Positions 26,738-36,719 are shown, counted from the stretch's first letter. The stretch: DNA of 64,000 bases from Ralstonia soli (GCF_023955655.1 NZ_JAMXHT010000004.1:62001-126000); one strand, 5' to 3'. A program made the numbers and translations. Notes: generated by a model from the letters alone, not told the origin.

Positions 26738-27862
26738 ATGAAAAATCGCATCAAGCATTATAGCCCAAGCCCCGTGTCAGACGACGCGGTGGCTGATGTT
26801 TCCCTCACCGCGCAGGAAACCGCGCAGGAGGCCGATGACGCTCTCGACGACGAAGCGCTCGAACTGCTCACCGCAGGTGCGGCCCGGGCGGCCGAACCGA
26901 TCATGGTGGAGATTCCCGAGGCCATGCACGGCGAACGTCTGGACAAGGCTCTCGCCAAGCTACTGCCCGACTACTCGCGCAGCCGCCTGCAGCAATGGAT
27001 CGACGCCGGCGCGGTACGCGTTCGCGGTGAGGTGGTGCGTCCGCGTGCGGCTGTCTCGGGCGGGGATCGCATCGAGGTCATTCCGCAGCGTGCCGCCGAC
27101 GAAAACGCGTTTGTGGCTGAGCCCATTGACCTCGATGTCGTCTATGAAGACGACACGCTGCTCGTCATCAACAAGCCCGCCGGCCTGGTGGTGCATCCGG
27201 CGGCCGGCAATTGGAGCGGTACCGTGCTCAACGGCCTGCTGTACCGCTATCCCGACGCTGTGGAGCTGCCGCGCGCCGGTATCGTCCACCGGCTCGACAA
27301 GGAGACCTCCGGCTTGATGGTCGTGGCCCGTACGCTGCCCGCGCAGACCGATCTCGTGCGCCAGCTGCAGGCACGCACTGTGAAACGGACCTATCTGGCG
27401 CTGGTGTGGGGCGAAACGCCGGAAGAGGGCACGATCGATGCCCCGATCGGCCGCGACCCGCGCGACCGCACGCGCATGGCCATCATCGAGACGGCCAGCG
27501 GCAAGCCGGCACGCACGCATTTCAAGACGCTGGACGTGGTGGACATCGGGCGCGCGCAGGTGTCGCTTGTGCGTTGCCAGCTGGAGACCGGCCGCACGCA
27601 TCAGATCCGCGTGCACTTTGAATCCGAAGGACATCCGCTGCTCGGCGATCCGGTGTACACGCGCAACTTCCGCCGTGGCCGGCCGCAGACGATCAAGGCG
27701 CCGCTGCCCGTGCCGTTTGCGCGGCAGGCGCTGCATGCAGTGCGCCTGGGGCTCGTGCATCCCGCGTCCGGCAAATCCGTGCACTGGGAAGCCGGCGTGC
27801 CCGATGATTTCGCCGAACTGATGGAAGCCCTCGACCTGGACGCCGATGCCGATTTCTCCTGA
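26738..27862 (+). CDS. rluD: 23S rRNA pseudouridine(1911/1915/1917) synthase
   Basis: This protein of up to 374 residues modifies helix 69 of 23S rRNA. It has an N-terminal S4 domain (residues about 65-125, [20 protein letters not shown]). The catalytic motif is H-R-L-D-K-E-T-S-G with the nucleophile D187. The C-terminal motif is [15 protein letters not shown]. The first 55 residues are acidic and poorly conserved. The ATG at 26738 overlaps the divergent bamD promoter. The GTG at 26774, which would shorten it by 12 residues, may be the true start. Confidence 0.93.
   Translation: MKNRIKHYSPSPVSDDAVADVSLTAQETAQEADDALDDEALELLTAGAARAAEPIMVEIPEAMHGERLDKALAKLLPDYSRSRLQQWIDAGAVRVRGEVVRPRAAVSGGDRIEVIPQRAADENAFVAEPIDLDVVYEDDTLLVINKPAGLVVHPAAGNWSGTVLNGLLYRYPDAVELPRAGIVHRLDKETSGLMVVARTLPAQTDLVRQLQARTVKRTYLALVWGETPEEGTIDAPIGRDPRDRTRMAIIETASGKPARTHFKTLDVVDIGRAQVSLVRCQLETGRTHQIRVHFESEGHPLLGDPVYTRNFRRGRPQTIKAPLPVPFARQALHAVRLGLVHPASGKSVHWEAGVPDDFAELMEALDLDADADFS
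26757..26762 (-). promoter_or_regulatory. -10 box of bamD
   Basis: A perfect TATAAT on the minus strand lies 34 bp upstream of the bamD ATG, with a GC-rich sequence after it. The -35 region is weak. It sits inside the first codons of the long version of rluD. Confidence 0.65.
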
Positions 27863-28661
27863 CTGGATCATTCCCGACTGGCCAGCGCATCCGCGCGTCA
27901 AGGCATTGGCCACCACGCGATTGGGTGGCGTCAGCGCCGGGCCTTACGGATTGGCGGGCAATTTGCCGGGCGGCCTGAACCTCGGTCAGCACGTTGGTGA
28001 TGCGCCTGAGGCCGTTGAACAGAATCGCCGCATTTTGCGCGCCGCGCTGCCGGCCGAGCCGGTCTGGATGGAGCAGGTGCACGGCACCGGCGTGGCGGAC
28101 CTGGACCAGCGCATCGCGGCAGAAGCATCATCACAGGTGGTGGCCGATGCCGCGGTGGCATCCTGGCGAGACCGCGTCTGCGTTGTCATGACGGCCGATT
28201 GCCTCCCTGTCTTGCTGAGCGATGCGCGCGGCGTGACGGTGGGCGCAGCCCATGCAGGCTGGCGTGGCCTGTGCGGCGGCGTGATTGAAAGTACGGTCGA
28301 CGCGATGACGCAAAGGCTGCGCGCCAGCGGCCAGGAGGCCGATCCGACGTGGTTGGCGTGGCTCGGGCCCGCCATCGGACCGTCGTGCTTTGAGGTTGGT
28401 GCGGAGGTGCGTCAGGCCTTTATCGACGCCGCTCAGCCGGACGAATTGCCAGCCACAGAGGCCGCGTTTTCGGCAGGCGGGTCTGCCGGCAAGTTCTTCG
28501 CGGATCTGTATGCGCTGGCCCGGCTGCGTCTGGCGCGCGTGGGCTGCACCGATGTGTACGGCGGCGGCCTATGCACGATGACGGACGCCGATCGCTTCTA
28601 TTCGTATCGCCGCGAGCGCACCACGGGGCGCATGGCTACGCTGATCTGGCGCGCGGAGTAA
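27846..28661 (+). CDS. pgeF: Purine nucleoside phosphorylase / peptidoglycan editing factor (YfiH, laccase domain)
   Basis: This 271-residue protein belongs to the YfiH/DUF152 family. The zinc or copper ligands are H79 (Q-V-H-G-T), C119 (T-A-D-C-L-P-V) and H136 (A-A-H-A-G-W-R-G). Members have been described as multicopper-like oxidases, purine nucleoside phosphorylases, and the E. coli peptidoglycan editing factor. Which activity holds here cannot be read from sequence. It overlaps the end of rluD by 17 bp, a very common pairing that shows cotranscription. Confidence 0.92.
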   Translation: MPISPDWIIPDWPAHPRVKALATTRLGGVSAGPYGLAGNLPGGLNLGQHVGDAPEAVEQNRRILRAALPAEPVWMEQVHGTGVADLDQRIAAEASSQVVADAAVASWRDRVCVVMTADCLPVLLSDARGVTVGAAHAGWRGLCGGVIESTVDAMTQRLRASGQEADPTWLAWLGPAIGPSCFEVGAEVRQAFIDAAQPDELPATEAAFSAGGSAGKFFADLYALARLRLARVGCTDVYGGGLCTMTDADRFYSYRRERTTGRMATLIWRAE

Positions 28662-28666
28662 GGAAG

Positions 28667-28900
28667 CTAGGCGCCGTCGCTGGCGCCACTGTCCAGCGTG
28701 GGAGCGGCCCTTGCGGTGTCCTGGGACGCTTCCTGGGCTTTGCGGCGCCGCTTACGCGCCGGCGAGCCTACGATCCACAGAAAGAGCGACAGCGGCGCCA
28801 CGCCATAGAAGGCAAATGTACCGATACCGGCAATCCATGACTGCTCAGTCAAGGACATCATCAGCACGACATAGAGCCACGCGATGGCGACGATATACAT
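28667..28900 (-). CDS. Hypothetical small membrane protein
   Basis: This 77-residue protein has two predicted transmembrane segments (about residues 2-16 and 24-46) followed by a basic A-R-K-R-R-R-K patch, then an acidic Ala/Asp tail. The basic patch after the second helix predicts a cytoplasmic C-terminus. No domain recognised. It is convergent with pgeF, 5 bp apart. Confidence 0.7.
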   Translation of the reverse strand: MYIVAIAWLYVVLMMSLTEQSWIAGIGTFAFYGVAPLSLFLWIVGSPARKRRRKAQEASQDTARAAPTLDSGASDGA

Positions 28901-29072
28901 GGCGAAAAACGGGTGCCCGGCGTTGGCTTAATGTGGCAGTCTCGCACGAAATTGCGCCGATTGGATCATAGCCCCGGTATTGCGCTTAGCCATTCGGTGG
29001 CCGCCATTTGCAGGGGATGCGCCGAAACCCGCGCCCAGCGCGGCTTTACGGCCAATCATCAGGTAACTCCGA

Positions 29073-29102
29073 TTGACAGCGTTGAAATGGCAAGGCAACA
29101 AT
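29073..29102 (+). promoter_or_regulatory. phaCAB promoter
   Basis: TTGACA (29073-29078), an 18-bp spacer and AACAAT (29097-29102). The same boxes and spacing are, from memory, those reported for the Ralstonia eutropha phaC promoter. It predicts a leader of about 63 nt before the ATG at 29172, and excludes the in-frame codon at 29073. Confidence 0.8.
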
Positions 29103-29171
29103 GCCCCGCAATACTACGAGTTGCGCCACCGTTCCAACCGGAGCGGCGCATATCGTCGGATCGAGGGCACT

Positions 29172-30965
29172 ATGGCATCGCGTCAATCGGCATCTTCCAA
29201 AGCATCTAGCGCCCACACTCAAGCCGCCTGGCAGGGCTTGGCGGACCCCGCGCAGTGGGCGGAGCAGTTCAAGCAGTGGCAAGCCCTTGCGGGCGCATTC
29301 GCCCAACCCGGTGCTGCCGCGCCGGGCATTGGCCAGTTCAATGGCGCAGCAATGGGCGAGGGCGCGATTCCCTACGCGCTCATTCCGCCCGAACGGCTGG
29401 CTGAAATCCAACAGAAATATCTCGAAGAGTGGCTGCAGATATGGCGCCACATGAGCACTGGCGAAAGCGCCGAGGCCGTGGCGCCGTCGGACCGCCGGTT
29501 CGCCAACGAGGCCTGGCGCAAGAGCCCGTTCTATGGCTACGCCGCCGCGTTCTACGTGCTCAACGCCCGCACGCTCATGGAAATGGCCGACGCTGTGCAA
29601 GCCGACGCCAAGACCCGCGAGCGCGTGCGCTTCGCCGTGTCGCAGTGGACGGCCGCCATGTCGCCGTCCAACTTCCTGGTAACCAATCCTGAGGCGCAGA
29701 AGCAGCTGATTGAGTCGCGGGGCGAATCCTTACGCGCCGGCATCCTGAACATGCTGCAGGACATGGAGCGCGGCAAGATCTCGCAGACGGACGAAACGGC
29801 ATTCGAGATCGGCCGTAACGTTGCCAACAGCGAAGGCGCGGTCGTCTTCGAGAACGACTACTTCCAGCTCCTGCAGTACAAGCCGCTTACGGCCAAGGTG
29901 CATGCGCGCCCGCTGCTGCTGGTGCCGCCTTGCATCAACAAGTACTACATCCTCGATTTGCAGCCGGCGAACTCGCTGGTGCGCTACGCGGTGGAGCAGG
30001 GCAATACGGTATTCCTAGTGTCGTGGCGCAATCCGGACGCGAGCATGGCGTCCCGCACGTGGGAAGACTACATCGAGGGTGGAGCGATCGAAGCCATTCG
30101 CGTGGCACGCGAGATCTCTGCGCAAGACCAGATCAATGTGCTGGGCTTCTGTGTGGGGGGCACAATTCTCTCGACCGCATTGGCGGTGCTGGCCGAGCGC
30201 GGCGAGCATCCGGCCGCCAGTCTGACGCTGCTGACGACGCTGCTCGACTTCAGCGATACCGGCATTCTCGATGTTTTCGTCGACCAGGCGCAGGTGGAGA
30301 TGCGCGAGAAGACCATCGGTGCCGGTGCGCCGACCGGCCCGGGCCTGCTGCGAGGCGTGGAACTGGCCAACACGTTCTCGTTCCTGCGCCCGAACGATCT
30401 GGTCTGGAACTACGTCGTTGAGAACTACCTGAAGGGCAAGACGCCCGCGCCGTTCGACCTGTTGTACTGGAATGGCGATTCCACCAACCTGCCAGGCCCC
30501 TGGTACTGCTGGTATCTGCGCCACACGTATCTGCAGAACGACCTGAAGGTGCCGGGCAAGCTGAAGGTCAACGGCACGCCCGTGGACCTCGGAAAGATCG
30601 ACGTGCCGGTCTACATCTACGGCTCGCGTGAAGATCACATCGTGCCCTGGACGTCCGCGTATGCCTCCGTGCCGTTGCTCAAGGGCGAGCGGCGCTTTGT
30701 GCTCGGTGCCTCGGGACATATCGCTGGCGTGATTAATCCGCCCGTCGCCAAGAAACGCTCGCACTGGATCAATCCCAAGCTTCCCGCCACCGCCGAGGCG
30801 TGGTTGGAGGGTGCCAAGGAGCACCCGGGGAGCTGGTGGCCGGACTGGTCGGCATGGCTGGCCTCGCATGCCGGCGCACAGAAGGCGGCACCTAAGCGCT
30901 ACGGCAGTTCGGATTATCCGGAGATCGAGCCGGCCCCTGGCCGCTACGTCAAACAGAAGGCGTAA
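29172..30965 (+). CDS. phaC: Class I poly(3-hydroxybutyrate) synthase
   Basis: This 597-residue enzyme polymerises (R)-3-hydroxybutyryl-CoA to PHB at the granule surface. The lipase-like box is G-F-C-V-G-G with the nucleophile C327. The catalytic Asp is D488 (S-R-E-D-H-I-V-P-W) and the catalytic His is H516 (A-S-G-H-I-A-G). These sit exactly 8 residues later than C319, D480 and H508 of the 589-residue Ralstonia eutropha enzyme. The N-terminal domain (about 200 residues, Trp-rich) is complete. The ATG at 29172 (M-A-S-R-Q-S-A) follows the promoter. It is the first gene of phaCAB. Confidence 0.98.
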   Translation: MASRQSASSKASSAHTQAAWQGLADPAQWAEQFKQWQALAGAFAQPGAAAPGIGQFNGAAMGEGAIPYALIPPERLAEIQQKYLEEWLQIWRHMSTGESAEAVAPSDRRFANEAWRKSPFYGYAAAFYVLNARTLMEMADAVQADAKTRERVRFAVSQWTAAMSPSNFLVTNPEAQKQLIESRGESLRAGILNMLQDMERGKISQTDETAFEIGRNVANSEGAVVFENDYFQLLQYKPLTAKVHARPLLLVPPCINKYYILDLQPANSLVRYAVEQGNTVFLVSWRNPDASMASRTWEDYIEGGAIEAIRVAREISAQDQINVLGFCVGGTILSTALAVLAERGEHPAASLTLLTTLLDFSDTGILDVFVDQAQVEMREKTIGAGAPTGPGLLRGVELANTFSFLRPNDLVWNYVVENYLKGKTPAPFDLLYWNGDSTNLPGPWYCWYLRHTYLQNDLKVPGKLKVNGTPVDLGKIDVPVYIYGSREDHIVPWTSAYASVPLLKGERRFVLGASGHIAGVINPPVAKKRSHWINPKLPATAEAWLEGAKEHPGSWWPDWSAWLASHAGAQKAAPKRYGSSDYPEIEPAPGRYVKQKA

Positions 30966-31052
30966 GATCGCGCGCATGACCCCCCGTTGCCGTCGCGGCT
31001 TCGGCCGCTGACGGCGTCCAACGACTCTCTTTCGACAGTGGAAGGTAAGCAA

Positions 31053-32234
31053 ATGACCGATGTTGTGATCGTATCGGCGGTACGCACCGCCGTGGGCAAA
31101 TTTGGCGGCTCGTTGGCGAAGATTGCTGCGCCTGACCTGGGTGCAGCCGTCATCCGCGAAGCCCTGGCGCGCGCCAAGGTGGCGCCCGAGCAAGTGAGCG
31201 AAGTCATCATGGGCCAGGTGCTGACGGCCGGCTCGGGCCAGAACCCGGCGCGCCAGTCCGTCATCAAGGCAGGTCTGCCCAACATGGTGCCTGGGCTGAC
31301 CATCAACAAGGTTTGCGGCTCGGGCCTGAAGGCCGTGATGCTGGCGGCCAACGCCATCATGGCGGGCGATGCCGAGATCGTCGTGGCCGGTGGCCAGGAG
31401 AACATGTCTGCTGCGCCGCACGTCCTCCCGGGCTCGCGCGACGGCTTCCGCATGGGTGACGCCAAACTCATCGATTCGATGATCGTGGACGGCCTGTGGG
31501 ACGTCTACAACCAGTACCACATGGGCATCACCGCCGAGAACGTCGCCAAGGAATACGGCATCACGCGTGAAGCCCAGGACGAGTTTGCCGTGGCTTCGCA
31601 GAACAAGGCGGAAGCGGCGCAGAAGTCCGGTCGCTTCAACGACGAAATCGTTCCGATCATGATCCCGCAGCGCAAGGGCGACCCGATTGCCTTTGCTCAG
31701 GACGAATTCGTTCGCCATGGCGCCACGCTGGAATCGATGGCTGGCCTGAAGCCCGCGTTCGACAAGGCCGGCACCGTGACAGCCGCCAACGCCTCGGGCC
31801 TCAATGACGGCGCGGCCGCCGTGGTGGTGATGTCGGCAGCCAAGGCCAAGGAGCTGGGCCTGACGCCGCTGGCGACGATCCGCGCTTACGCAAGCGCCGG
31901 CCTGGACCCGAAGGTGATGGGCATGGGCCCTGTGCCAGCATCGAAGCGTTGCCTGTCGCGCGCCGGCTGGTCGGTGAGCGATCTGGACCTGATGGAAATC
32001 AACGAGGCATTTGCCGCGCAGGCGCTGGCCGTGCACCAGCAAATGGGCTGGGATACGTCGAAGGTCAACGTCAACGGTGGCGCCATTGCTATTGGGCACC
32101 CCATCGGCGCGTCCGGCTGCCGCATCCTGGTGACGCTGCTGCACGAAATGCAGAAGCGCGATGCGAAGAAGGGCTTGGCGTCGCTGTGTATCGGCGGTGG
32201 CATGGGCGTGGCGCTGGCGGTTGAGCGTCCGTAA
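31053..32234 (+). CDS. phaA: Acetyl-CoA acetyltransferase (beta-ketothiolase)
   Basis: This 393-residue thiolase condenses two acetyl-CoA to acetoacetyl-CoA, the first step of PHB synthesis. Active-site residues are C88 (N-K-V-C-G-S-G-L-K), H349 (I-G-H-P-I-G-A-S-G) and C379 (C-I-G-G-G-M-G). The length equals that of Ralstonia eutropha PhaA. The ATG at 31053 follows ggaagg. It lies 87 bp after phaC. Confidence 0.97.
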   Translation: MTDVVIVSAVRTAVGKFGGSLAKIAAPDLGAAVIREALARAKVAPEQVSEVIMGQVLTAGSGQNPARQSVIKAGLPNMVPGLTINKVCGSGLKAVMLAANAIMAGDAEIVVAGGQENMSAAPHVLPGSRDGFRMGDAKLIDSMIVDGLWDVYNQYHMGITAENVAKEYGITREAQDEFAVASQNKAEAAQKSGRFNDEIVPIMIPQRKGDPIAFAQDEFVRHGATLESMAGLKPAFDKAGTVTAANASGLNDGAAAVVVMSAAKAKELGLTPLATIRAYASAGLDPKVMGMGPVPASKRCLSRAGWSVSDLDLMEINEAFAAQALAVHQQMGWDTSKVNVNGGAIAIGHPIGASGCRILVTLLHEMQKRDAKKGLASLCIGGGMGVALAVERP

Positions 32235-32345
32235 AACTTTGTAGTGTCATTGGCGTGCGTTGAACGAAAGCATCGCACGCCGATCCGAAGCATCTCCGTT
32301 TGAGAAAGGCTCAGGCGGTTCTAACAACAAGGACTAGGAGTGGAC

Positions 32346-33086
32346 ATGACCAAACGCATTGCATACGTCACCGGCGGCATGGGCGGCATCGGAACGGCGA
32401 TTTGCCAGCGCTTGGCGCGCGACGGTTTCACCGTTGTCGCGGGCTGCGGCCCGAACTCGCCGCGCAAGGCGAAGTGGCTTGAACAACAGAAGGCCCTCGG
32501 TTTCGATTTCATTCCGTCCGAAGGCAACGTCGGTGATTGGGAATCGACCACCGCCGCGTTCGACAAGGTGAAGGCCGAAGTGGGTGAGGTGGACGTCCTC
32601 ATCAACAATGCCGGTATCACGCGCGACGTGGTGTTCCGCAAGATGACCCGCGCTGACTGGGATGCGGTGATCGATACCAACCTGACCTCGCTGTTCAACG
32701 TGACCAAGCAGGTCATCGACGGCATGGTCGACCGGGGCTGGGGCCGCATCGTCAACATCTCGTCGGTGAATGGTCAGAAGGGGCAGTTTGGCCAGACCAA
32801 CTACTCGACGGCCAAGGCTGGCTTGCATGGCTTCACGATGGCGCTGGCGCAGGAAGTGGCCACGAAGGGCGTGACGGTCAACACGGTGTCGCCGGGCTAT
32901 ATCGCCACCGATATGGTGAAAGCGATTCGTCAGGATGTGCTCGACAAGATCATCGGCACGATCCCCGTCAAGCGCCTGGGCGAGCCGAGCGAGATCGCTT
33001 CGATCTGCGCATGGCTGGCATCCGAGGAATCGGGCTTCTCCACCGGTGCGGACTTCTCCCTCAACGGCGGCCTGCACATGGGCTGA
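32346..33086 (+). CDS. phaB: Acetoacetyl-CoA reductase (NADPH)
   Basis: This 246-residue short-chain dehydrogenase reduces acetoacetyl-CoA to (R)-3-hydroxybutyryl-CoA. The nucleotide-binding T-G-G-M-G-G-I-G spans residues 9-16, followed by N-N-A-G near 87 and the catalytic S140, Y153 and K157 (N-Y-S-T-A-K). The ATG at 32346 has aggag 5 bp upstream. It is the last gene of the phaCAB operon. Confidence 0.97.
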   Translation: MTKRIAYVTGGMGGIGTAICQRLARDGFTVVAGCGPNSPRKAKWLEQQKALGFDFIPSEGNVGDWESTTAAFDKVKAEVGEVDVLINNAGITRDVVFRKMTRADWDAVIDTNLTSLFNVTKQVIDGMVDRGWGRIVNISSVNGQKGQFGQTNYSTAKAGLHGFTMALAQEVATKGVTVNTVSPGYIATDMVKAIRQDVLDKIIGTIPVKRLGEPSEIASICAWLASEESGFSTGADFSLNGGLHMG

Positions 33087-33095
33087 CGCTTCAAC

Positions 33096-33139
33096 GCTCA
33101 TGCTGTGGCGATGCTGCAGCATGAGCGCAGCATTTTTTT
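33096..33139 (+). terminator. Terminator of phaCAB
   Basis: A 10-bp stem (33096-33105 with 33117-33126) is followed after six bases by seven T. An alternative shorter stem (33112-33116 with 33128-33132) directly abuts the T-run. Confidence 0.8.
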
Positions 33140-33157
33140 CCCCTGCTTCACCTGTAG

Positions 33158-33194
33158 TGCTGCGATGCACGATTGCATCGCAGCAGTCTTTTTT
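33158..33194 (+). terminator. Second hairpin with T-run downstream of phaB
   Basis: A 12-bp perfect inverted repeat (33158-33169 with 33174-33185, 4-nt loop) is followed by gtctttttt. It looks like a backup terminator. The same palindrome includes the decamer TGCGATGCAC, the reverse complement of the decamer found twice at phaP, so it may also or instead be an operator. Confidence 0.7.
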
Positions 33195-33390
33195 GCGCCG
33201 TCTCAACGGGTGCCCGGGTGCGTGAATCGCATCAAAATGCTGCGGGTTTTTACCGGGGGGGGCTGTCTTTTCTTTGCACTGCGATCCGCATAGAATCCAA
33301 GCAAGAAGGCGCTCCGCAGGGAGACAAGGGGCGTCCGATCATAACCGGATGCATCTGCGCAGAGCTTGCTATCAAACATTCGCAAGCGAA

Positions 33391-33419
33391 TTGACACAGC
33401 CGCGCAACCGCGTTTTTGC
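33391..33419 (+). promoter_or_regulatory. Putative phaR promoter
   Basis: TTGACA (33391-33396), a 17-bp spacer and TTTTGC (33414-33419, weak). Predicted start near 33426, giving a leader of about 65 nt. Confidence 0.45.
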
Positions 33420-33455
33420 TGCACCGCCCGGTGCGGTCATTTCGCACTGCATCGG

Positions 33456-33466
33456 CTGCACCGCAG
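33456..33466. promoter_or_regulatory. CTGC-N3-GCAG site, candidate PhaR operator
   Basis: CTGC-acc-GCAG lies 26 bp before the phaR ATG, within a TGC-rich stretch. This spacing matches the TGC-rich CTGC-N3/4-GCAG sites described for PhaR of Paracoccus and Rhodobacter, which suggests autorepression. Confidence 0.5.
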
Positions 33467-33492
33467 CAGCATCGCCAACACGGAAAGGCACG

Positions 33493-34047
33493 ATGGCCAC
33501 CAGCAAGAAGGGCACCGAACGGCTGATCAAGAAATATCCCAACCGCCGGCTCTACGACACCCAGACCAGCACGTACATCACGCTGGCAGATGTGAAACAG
33601 CTTGTGATGGAAACCGAGGAATTTCGCGTCATCGATGCGAAGTCCGGTGAGGACCTGACCCGCAGCATCCTGCTGCAGATCATCCTGGAAGAGGAAACCG
33701 GTGGCGTGCCGATGTTCTCCGGCGCCATGCTCGCGCAGATCATCCGCTTCTACGGCCACGCCATGCAGGGGATGATGGGCACGTATCTGGAAAAGAACAT
33801 CCAGGCGTTCATCGACATCCAGAGCAAGCTGGCCGAGAACTCGAAGGATCTCTACAGTGGCAACAGCTTCAACCCTGACATGTGGTCGCAGTTCATGAAC
33901 ATGCAGGGGCCCATGATGCAGGGCATGATGAGCAACTACATCGAGCAGAGCAAAAACCTGTTCGTGCAGATGCAGGAGCAGATGCAGAGTCAGGCCAAAA
34001 ATATGTTCGGGACCTTCCCGTTCAACCAGCCGCCCGAAAAGAAGTAA
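33493..34047 (+). CDS. phaR: PHB synthesis repressor
   Basis: This 184-residue regulator binds DNA and PHB granules and represses phaP, and probably its own gene, until granules sequester it. The N-terminal PHB/PHA accumulation regulator domain is intact (I-K-K-Y-P-N-R-R-L-Y-D-T-Q-T-S-T-Y-I near residues 12-29). A Met/Gln-rich C-terminal region (M-Q-G-P-M-M-Q-G-M-M) follows and is thought to touch the polymer. It lies 406 bp after phaB with separate promoter and terminator signals. Confidence 0.96.
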   Translation: MATSKKGTERLIKKYPNRRLYDTQTSTYITLADVKQLVMETEEFRVIDAKSGEDLTRSILLQIILEEETGGVPMFSGAMLAQIIRFYGHAMQGMMGTYLEKNIQAFIDIQSKLAENSKDLYSGNSFNPDMWSQFMNMQGPMMQGMMSNYIEQSKNLFVQMQEQMQSQAKNMFGTFPFNQPPEKK

Positions 34048-34068
34048 CTTCGGTGTACTGGGCAAGAC

Positions 34069-34098
34069 AAGGCGAATCGCAGGGCGGTTCGCCTTTTT
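34069..34098 (+). terminator. Terminator of phaR
   Basis: An 8-bp stem (34069-34076 with 34088-34095) is followed by a T-run to 34098, 22 bp past the stop codon. Confidence 0.88.
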
Positions 34099-34127
34099 GT
34101 TTGGGAACGCGAGACGAAGCGACAAGG

Positions 34128-34133
34128 TAAAAT
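34128..34133 (+). promoter_or_regulatory. -10-like box before dusC
   Basis: TAAAAT followed by gcggg lies 111 bp before the dusC start. No clear -35 box at the expected distance. Confidence 0.4.
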
Positions 34134-34244
34134 GCGGGTCCTTCAGGTGAGGCATGCGCCTCACTGAGGTTTCTGTTTCCCGCCTTGATTTCCCATGTTT
34201 GATGTCCGCCCCCGGCCTGCAGGCTGGTTGTCCTTCGTTTTCGC

Positions 34245-35225
34245 ATGAGCCGGCTCTTGCTTGCCCCCATGGAAGGGGTCGCAGATTTCGTCATGCGTGA
34301 CGTGCTGACCCAGGCTGGCGGTTATGACGCGTGCGTCTCGGAGTTCGTCCGCGTGACGGGCTCCTTGCTGCCCGCGCGCACCTACGAGCGCGAGACGCCC
34401 GAGATCCGCAACGGCGGTTATACCGCCAGCGGCACGCCGATGGCCATTCAGCTCCTCGGCAGCGATCCGGAATGGCTCGCGCGCAATGCCGCCTACGCCG
34501 CAACGCTGTCGCCGCACGGAATCGACCTGAACTTCGGTTGCCCGGCCAAGGTGGTGAACCGCCACGGCGGCGGCGCCATGCTGCTTGCCACGCCGGAAGT
34601 CCTGCATGACATCGTGCGGGCCGTGCGGGCGGCAGTGCCGGCGCGCATTTCGGTGACGGCCAAGATGCGGCTCGGTGTGTCGGATACCTCGCGGGCGATC
34701 GACTGCGCGACGGCGCTGGCCGAAGGCGGCGCAGAATCGCTGGTCGTGCACGCCCGTACGCGGGACCACGGCTATCGTCCGCCAGCCCATTGGGACTGGA
34801 TTGCGCGCATTGCCGATGCCGTCAGCGTGCCCGTGACGGCCAACGGCGAAGTCTGGACCGTTGCCGACTGGGAGCGTTGCCGTGCCGTGAGCGGCTGCGC
34901 TGATGTGATGATCGGGCGCGGTGCCGTGTCCGATCCGTTTCTCGCCCAGCGCATTCGGGGGCAGCGCGAACAGGCGCCGTCCGCAGCCGAATGGCCGATC
35001 GTGCTCGGTTATCTCGCCGATTATCTGAAGAAGCTGCATGCCCGCATCTCGGCCAAGCATGAGCATGGACGGGTCAAGCTGTGGCTCAGTTATCTGAAGC
35101 GGACGTGGCCGCAAGCCGCGGAGTTGCACGACGCCATCCGTCGGCTGCAGGACGCGGTCGAAATCGAGCGCGTGATCGAGCAAATGCAGCTCAAGCTTGG
35201 TCGTCCCAGCACGGCGAACGGTTAA
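34245..35225 (+). CDS. dusC: tRNA-dihydrouridine(16) synthase
   Basis: This 326-residue FMN enzyme reduces uridine in the tRNA D-loop. It starts with the FMN-binding L-L-L-A-P-M-E-G-V near residue 4. The active-site loop N-F-G-C-P-A-K has the catalytic Cys near residue 98. The substrate-binding H-A-R-T-R is near 166 and the FMN-phosphate N-G-E-V near 200. The extended C-terminal helical domain is DusC-like rather than DusA or DusB. The stop overlaps the -10-like box of rimO. Confidence 0.92.
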   Translation: MSRLLLAPMEGVADFVMRDVLTQAGGYDACVSEFVRVTGSLLPARTYERETPEIRNGGYTASGTPMAIQLLGSDPEWLARNAAYAATLSPHGIDLNFGCPAKVVNRHGGGAMLLATPEVLHDIVRAVRAAVPARISVTAKMRLGVSDTSRAIDCATALAEGGAESLVVHARTRDHGYRPPAHWDWIARIADAVSVPVTANGEVWTVADWERCRAVSGCADVMIGRGAVSDPFLAQRIRGQREQAPSAAEWPIVLGYLADYLKKLHARISAKHEHGRVKLWLSYLKRTWPQAAELHDAIRRLQDAVEIERVIEQMQLKLGRPSTANG

Positions 35226-35292
35226 AATACGCAACCGCGCGGCACACTCGGTGTGCGCAGCGCAAATCCTCTCCCCACATCAGGTTGTTCCC

Positions 35293-36654
35293 ATGTCCGA
35301 CGTCAGTACCCAGAGCCCGAAGGTGGGCTTCGTTTCGCTCGGTTGCCCCAAGGCACTCGTCGATTCCGAGCAGATCATCACCCAACTGCGCGCGGAGGGG
35401 TATGAGATCTCCGGCACGTACGGCGGGGCGGACCTGGTGGTCGTGAACACCTGCGGCTTCATCGACGAGGCCGTGCAGGAGAGCCTGGATGCGATTGGCG
35501 AAGCGCTGGCCGAAAACGGCAAGGTGATCGTGACCGGTTGCCTGGGCGCCAAGAAGGACGCCGCGGGCCAGGACATCATCACCAGCGTGCACCCGAAGGT
35601 CCTGGCCGTGACCGGCCCCCACGCGCTAGGCGAAGTGATGGAAGCGGTGCATACGCACCTGCCCAAGCCGCACGACCCATTCATCGACCTGGTGCCCCCG
35701 CAAGGCATCAAGCTCACGCCCAAGCACTACGCGTATCTGAAGATTTCCGAGGGCTGCAACCACCGCTGCAGCTTCTGCATCATCCCGTCGATGCGCGGCG
35801 ATCTGGTGTCCCGCCCGGTGGCCGAAGTGATGCTGGAGGCGGAAAACCTGCTCAAGGCCGGCGTGAAGGAACTGCTGGTCATCTCGCAGGACACCAGCGC
35901 TTACGGGGTCGACGTCAAGTTCCGCACCGGCTTCTGGAACGGCCGTCCGCTCAAGACTCGCATGACCGAACTGGTGGCAGCGCTGGGCGAACTGGCATCG
36001 CAGTACGGTGCCTGGGTGCGCCTGCACTACGTGTATCCGTATCCGAGCGTGGACGAGGTGATGCCACTGATGGCCGAAGGCAAAGTGCTGCCATACCTCG
36101 ACGTGCCGCTGCAGCACGCCCACCCCGACGTGCTCAAGCGCATGAAGCGTCCGGCCAATGCCGAGAAAACGCTGGACCGCATTCGCGCCTGGCGCGAGGT
36201 GTGCCCTGAGCTGACCATCCGCAGCACGTTCATTGCCGGTTTCCCGGGCGAGACAGAAGAAGAATTCCAGACGCTGCTCGACTTCATCGCAGAGGCCGAG
36301 CTGGATCGCGTGGGTTGCTTCGCGTATTCGCCGGTGGAGGGCGCGACCGCCAACGACCTGCCGGGCGCGCTGCCCGACGAGGTGCGCGAGGAGCGTCGTG
36401 CACGCTTTATGGAAGTGGCCGAACGTGTATCCGCCCGCCGCCTGCAGCGCAAGGTCGGCAAGTCGCTGCGCGTGCTGGTCGATGAAGTGAACCAGGATGG
36501 CGGTATCGGGCGCTCCTCGGCAGATGCGCCGGAAATTGACGGCCTGGTCTACATCGCGCCGCCGTCCAAGCCTTATAAACGCTACAAGGCGGGCGATTTC
36601 GTGTCGGTCAAGATCACCGGCGCGGACGGCCACGACCTTTGGGGCGAGGTCTGA
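35293..36654 (+). CDS. rimO: Ribosomal protein uS12 methylthiotransferase RimO
   Basis: This 453-residue radical-SAM enzyme methylthiolates an Asp of ribosomal protein S12. The N-terminal UPF0004 domain has three cluster cysteines beginning with S-L-G-C-P-K-A. The radical-SAM motif C155-N-H-R-C159-S-F-C162 is present, and a C-terminal TRAM domain ends the protein. The [12 protein letters not shown] start separates RimO from MiaB. The ATG at 35293 follows a TAAAAT box at 35223-35228. Confidence 0.96.
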   Translation: MSDVSTQSPKVGFVSLGCPKALVDSEQIITQLRAEGYEISGTYGGADLVVVNTCGFIDEAVQESLDAIGEALAENGKVIVTGCLGAKKDAAGQDIITSVHPKVLAVTGPHALGEVMEAVHTHLPKPHDPFIDLVPPQGIKLTPKHYAYLKISEGCNHRCSFCIIPSMRGDLVSRPVAEVMLEAENLLKAGVKELLVISQDTSAYGVDVKFRTGFWNGRPLKTRMTELVAALGELASQYGAWVRLHYVYPYPSVDEVMPLMAEGKVLPYLDVPLQHAHPDVLKRMKRPANAEKTLDRIRAWREVCPELTIRSTFIAGFPGETEEEFQTLLDFIAEAELDRVGCFAYSPVEGATANDLPGALPDEVREERRARFMEVAERVSARRLQRKVGKSLRVLVDEVNQDGGIGRSSADAPEIDGLVYIAPPSKPYKRYKAGDFVSVKITGADGHDLWGEV

Positions 36655-36705
36655 TACCAGGGGGCCGGAGGCGGTCCCACTTACGTAATCGCGCCTAAAC
36701 GTTTG

Positions 36706-36719
36706 CGAACGATCGTTCG
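36706..36719. promoter_or_regulatory. 14-bp palindrome at the bktB promoter
   Basis: CGAACGATCGTTCG is a perfect palindrome directly before a TATACT -10-like box (36722-36727). It looks like a TetR-family operator. No such regulator gene is adjacent. Confidence 0.55.

Larger units (their letters stand above)
33087..33492. other. phaB-phaR intergenic region
   Basis: This 406-bp region contains two successive hairpins with T-runs (33096-33139 and 33158-33194), a TTGACA-type promoter (33391-33419) and a CTGC-N3-GCAG site (33456-33466). It also holds a GTGCATCGCA-type decamer in reverse at 33161-33170. No gene seen; small ORFs here have poor codon use. Confidence 0.65.
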
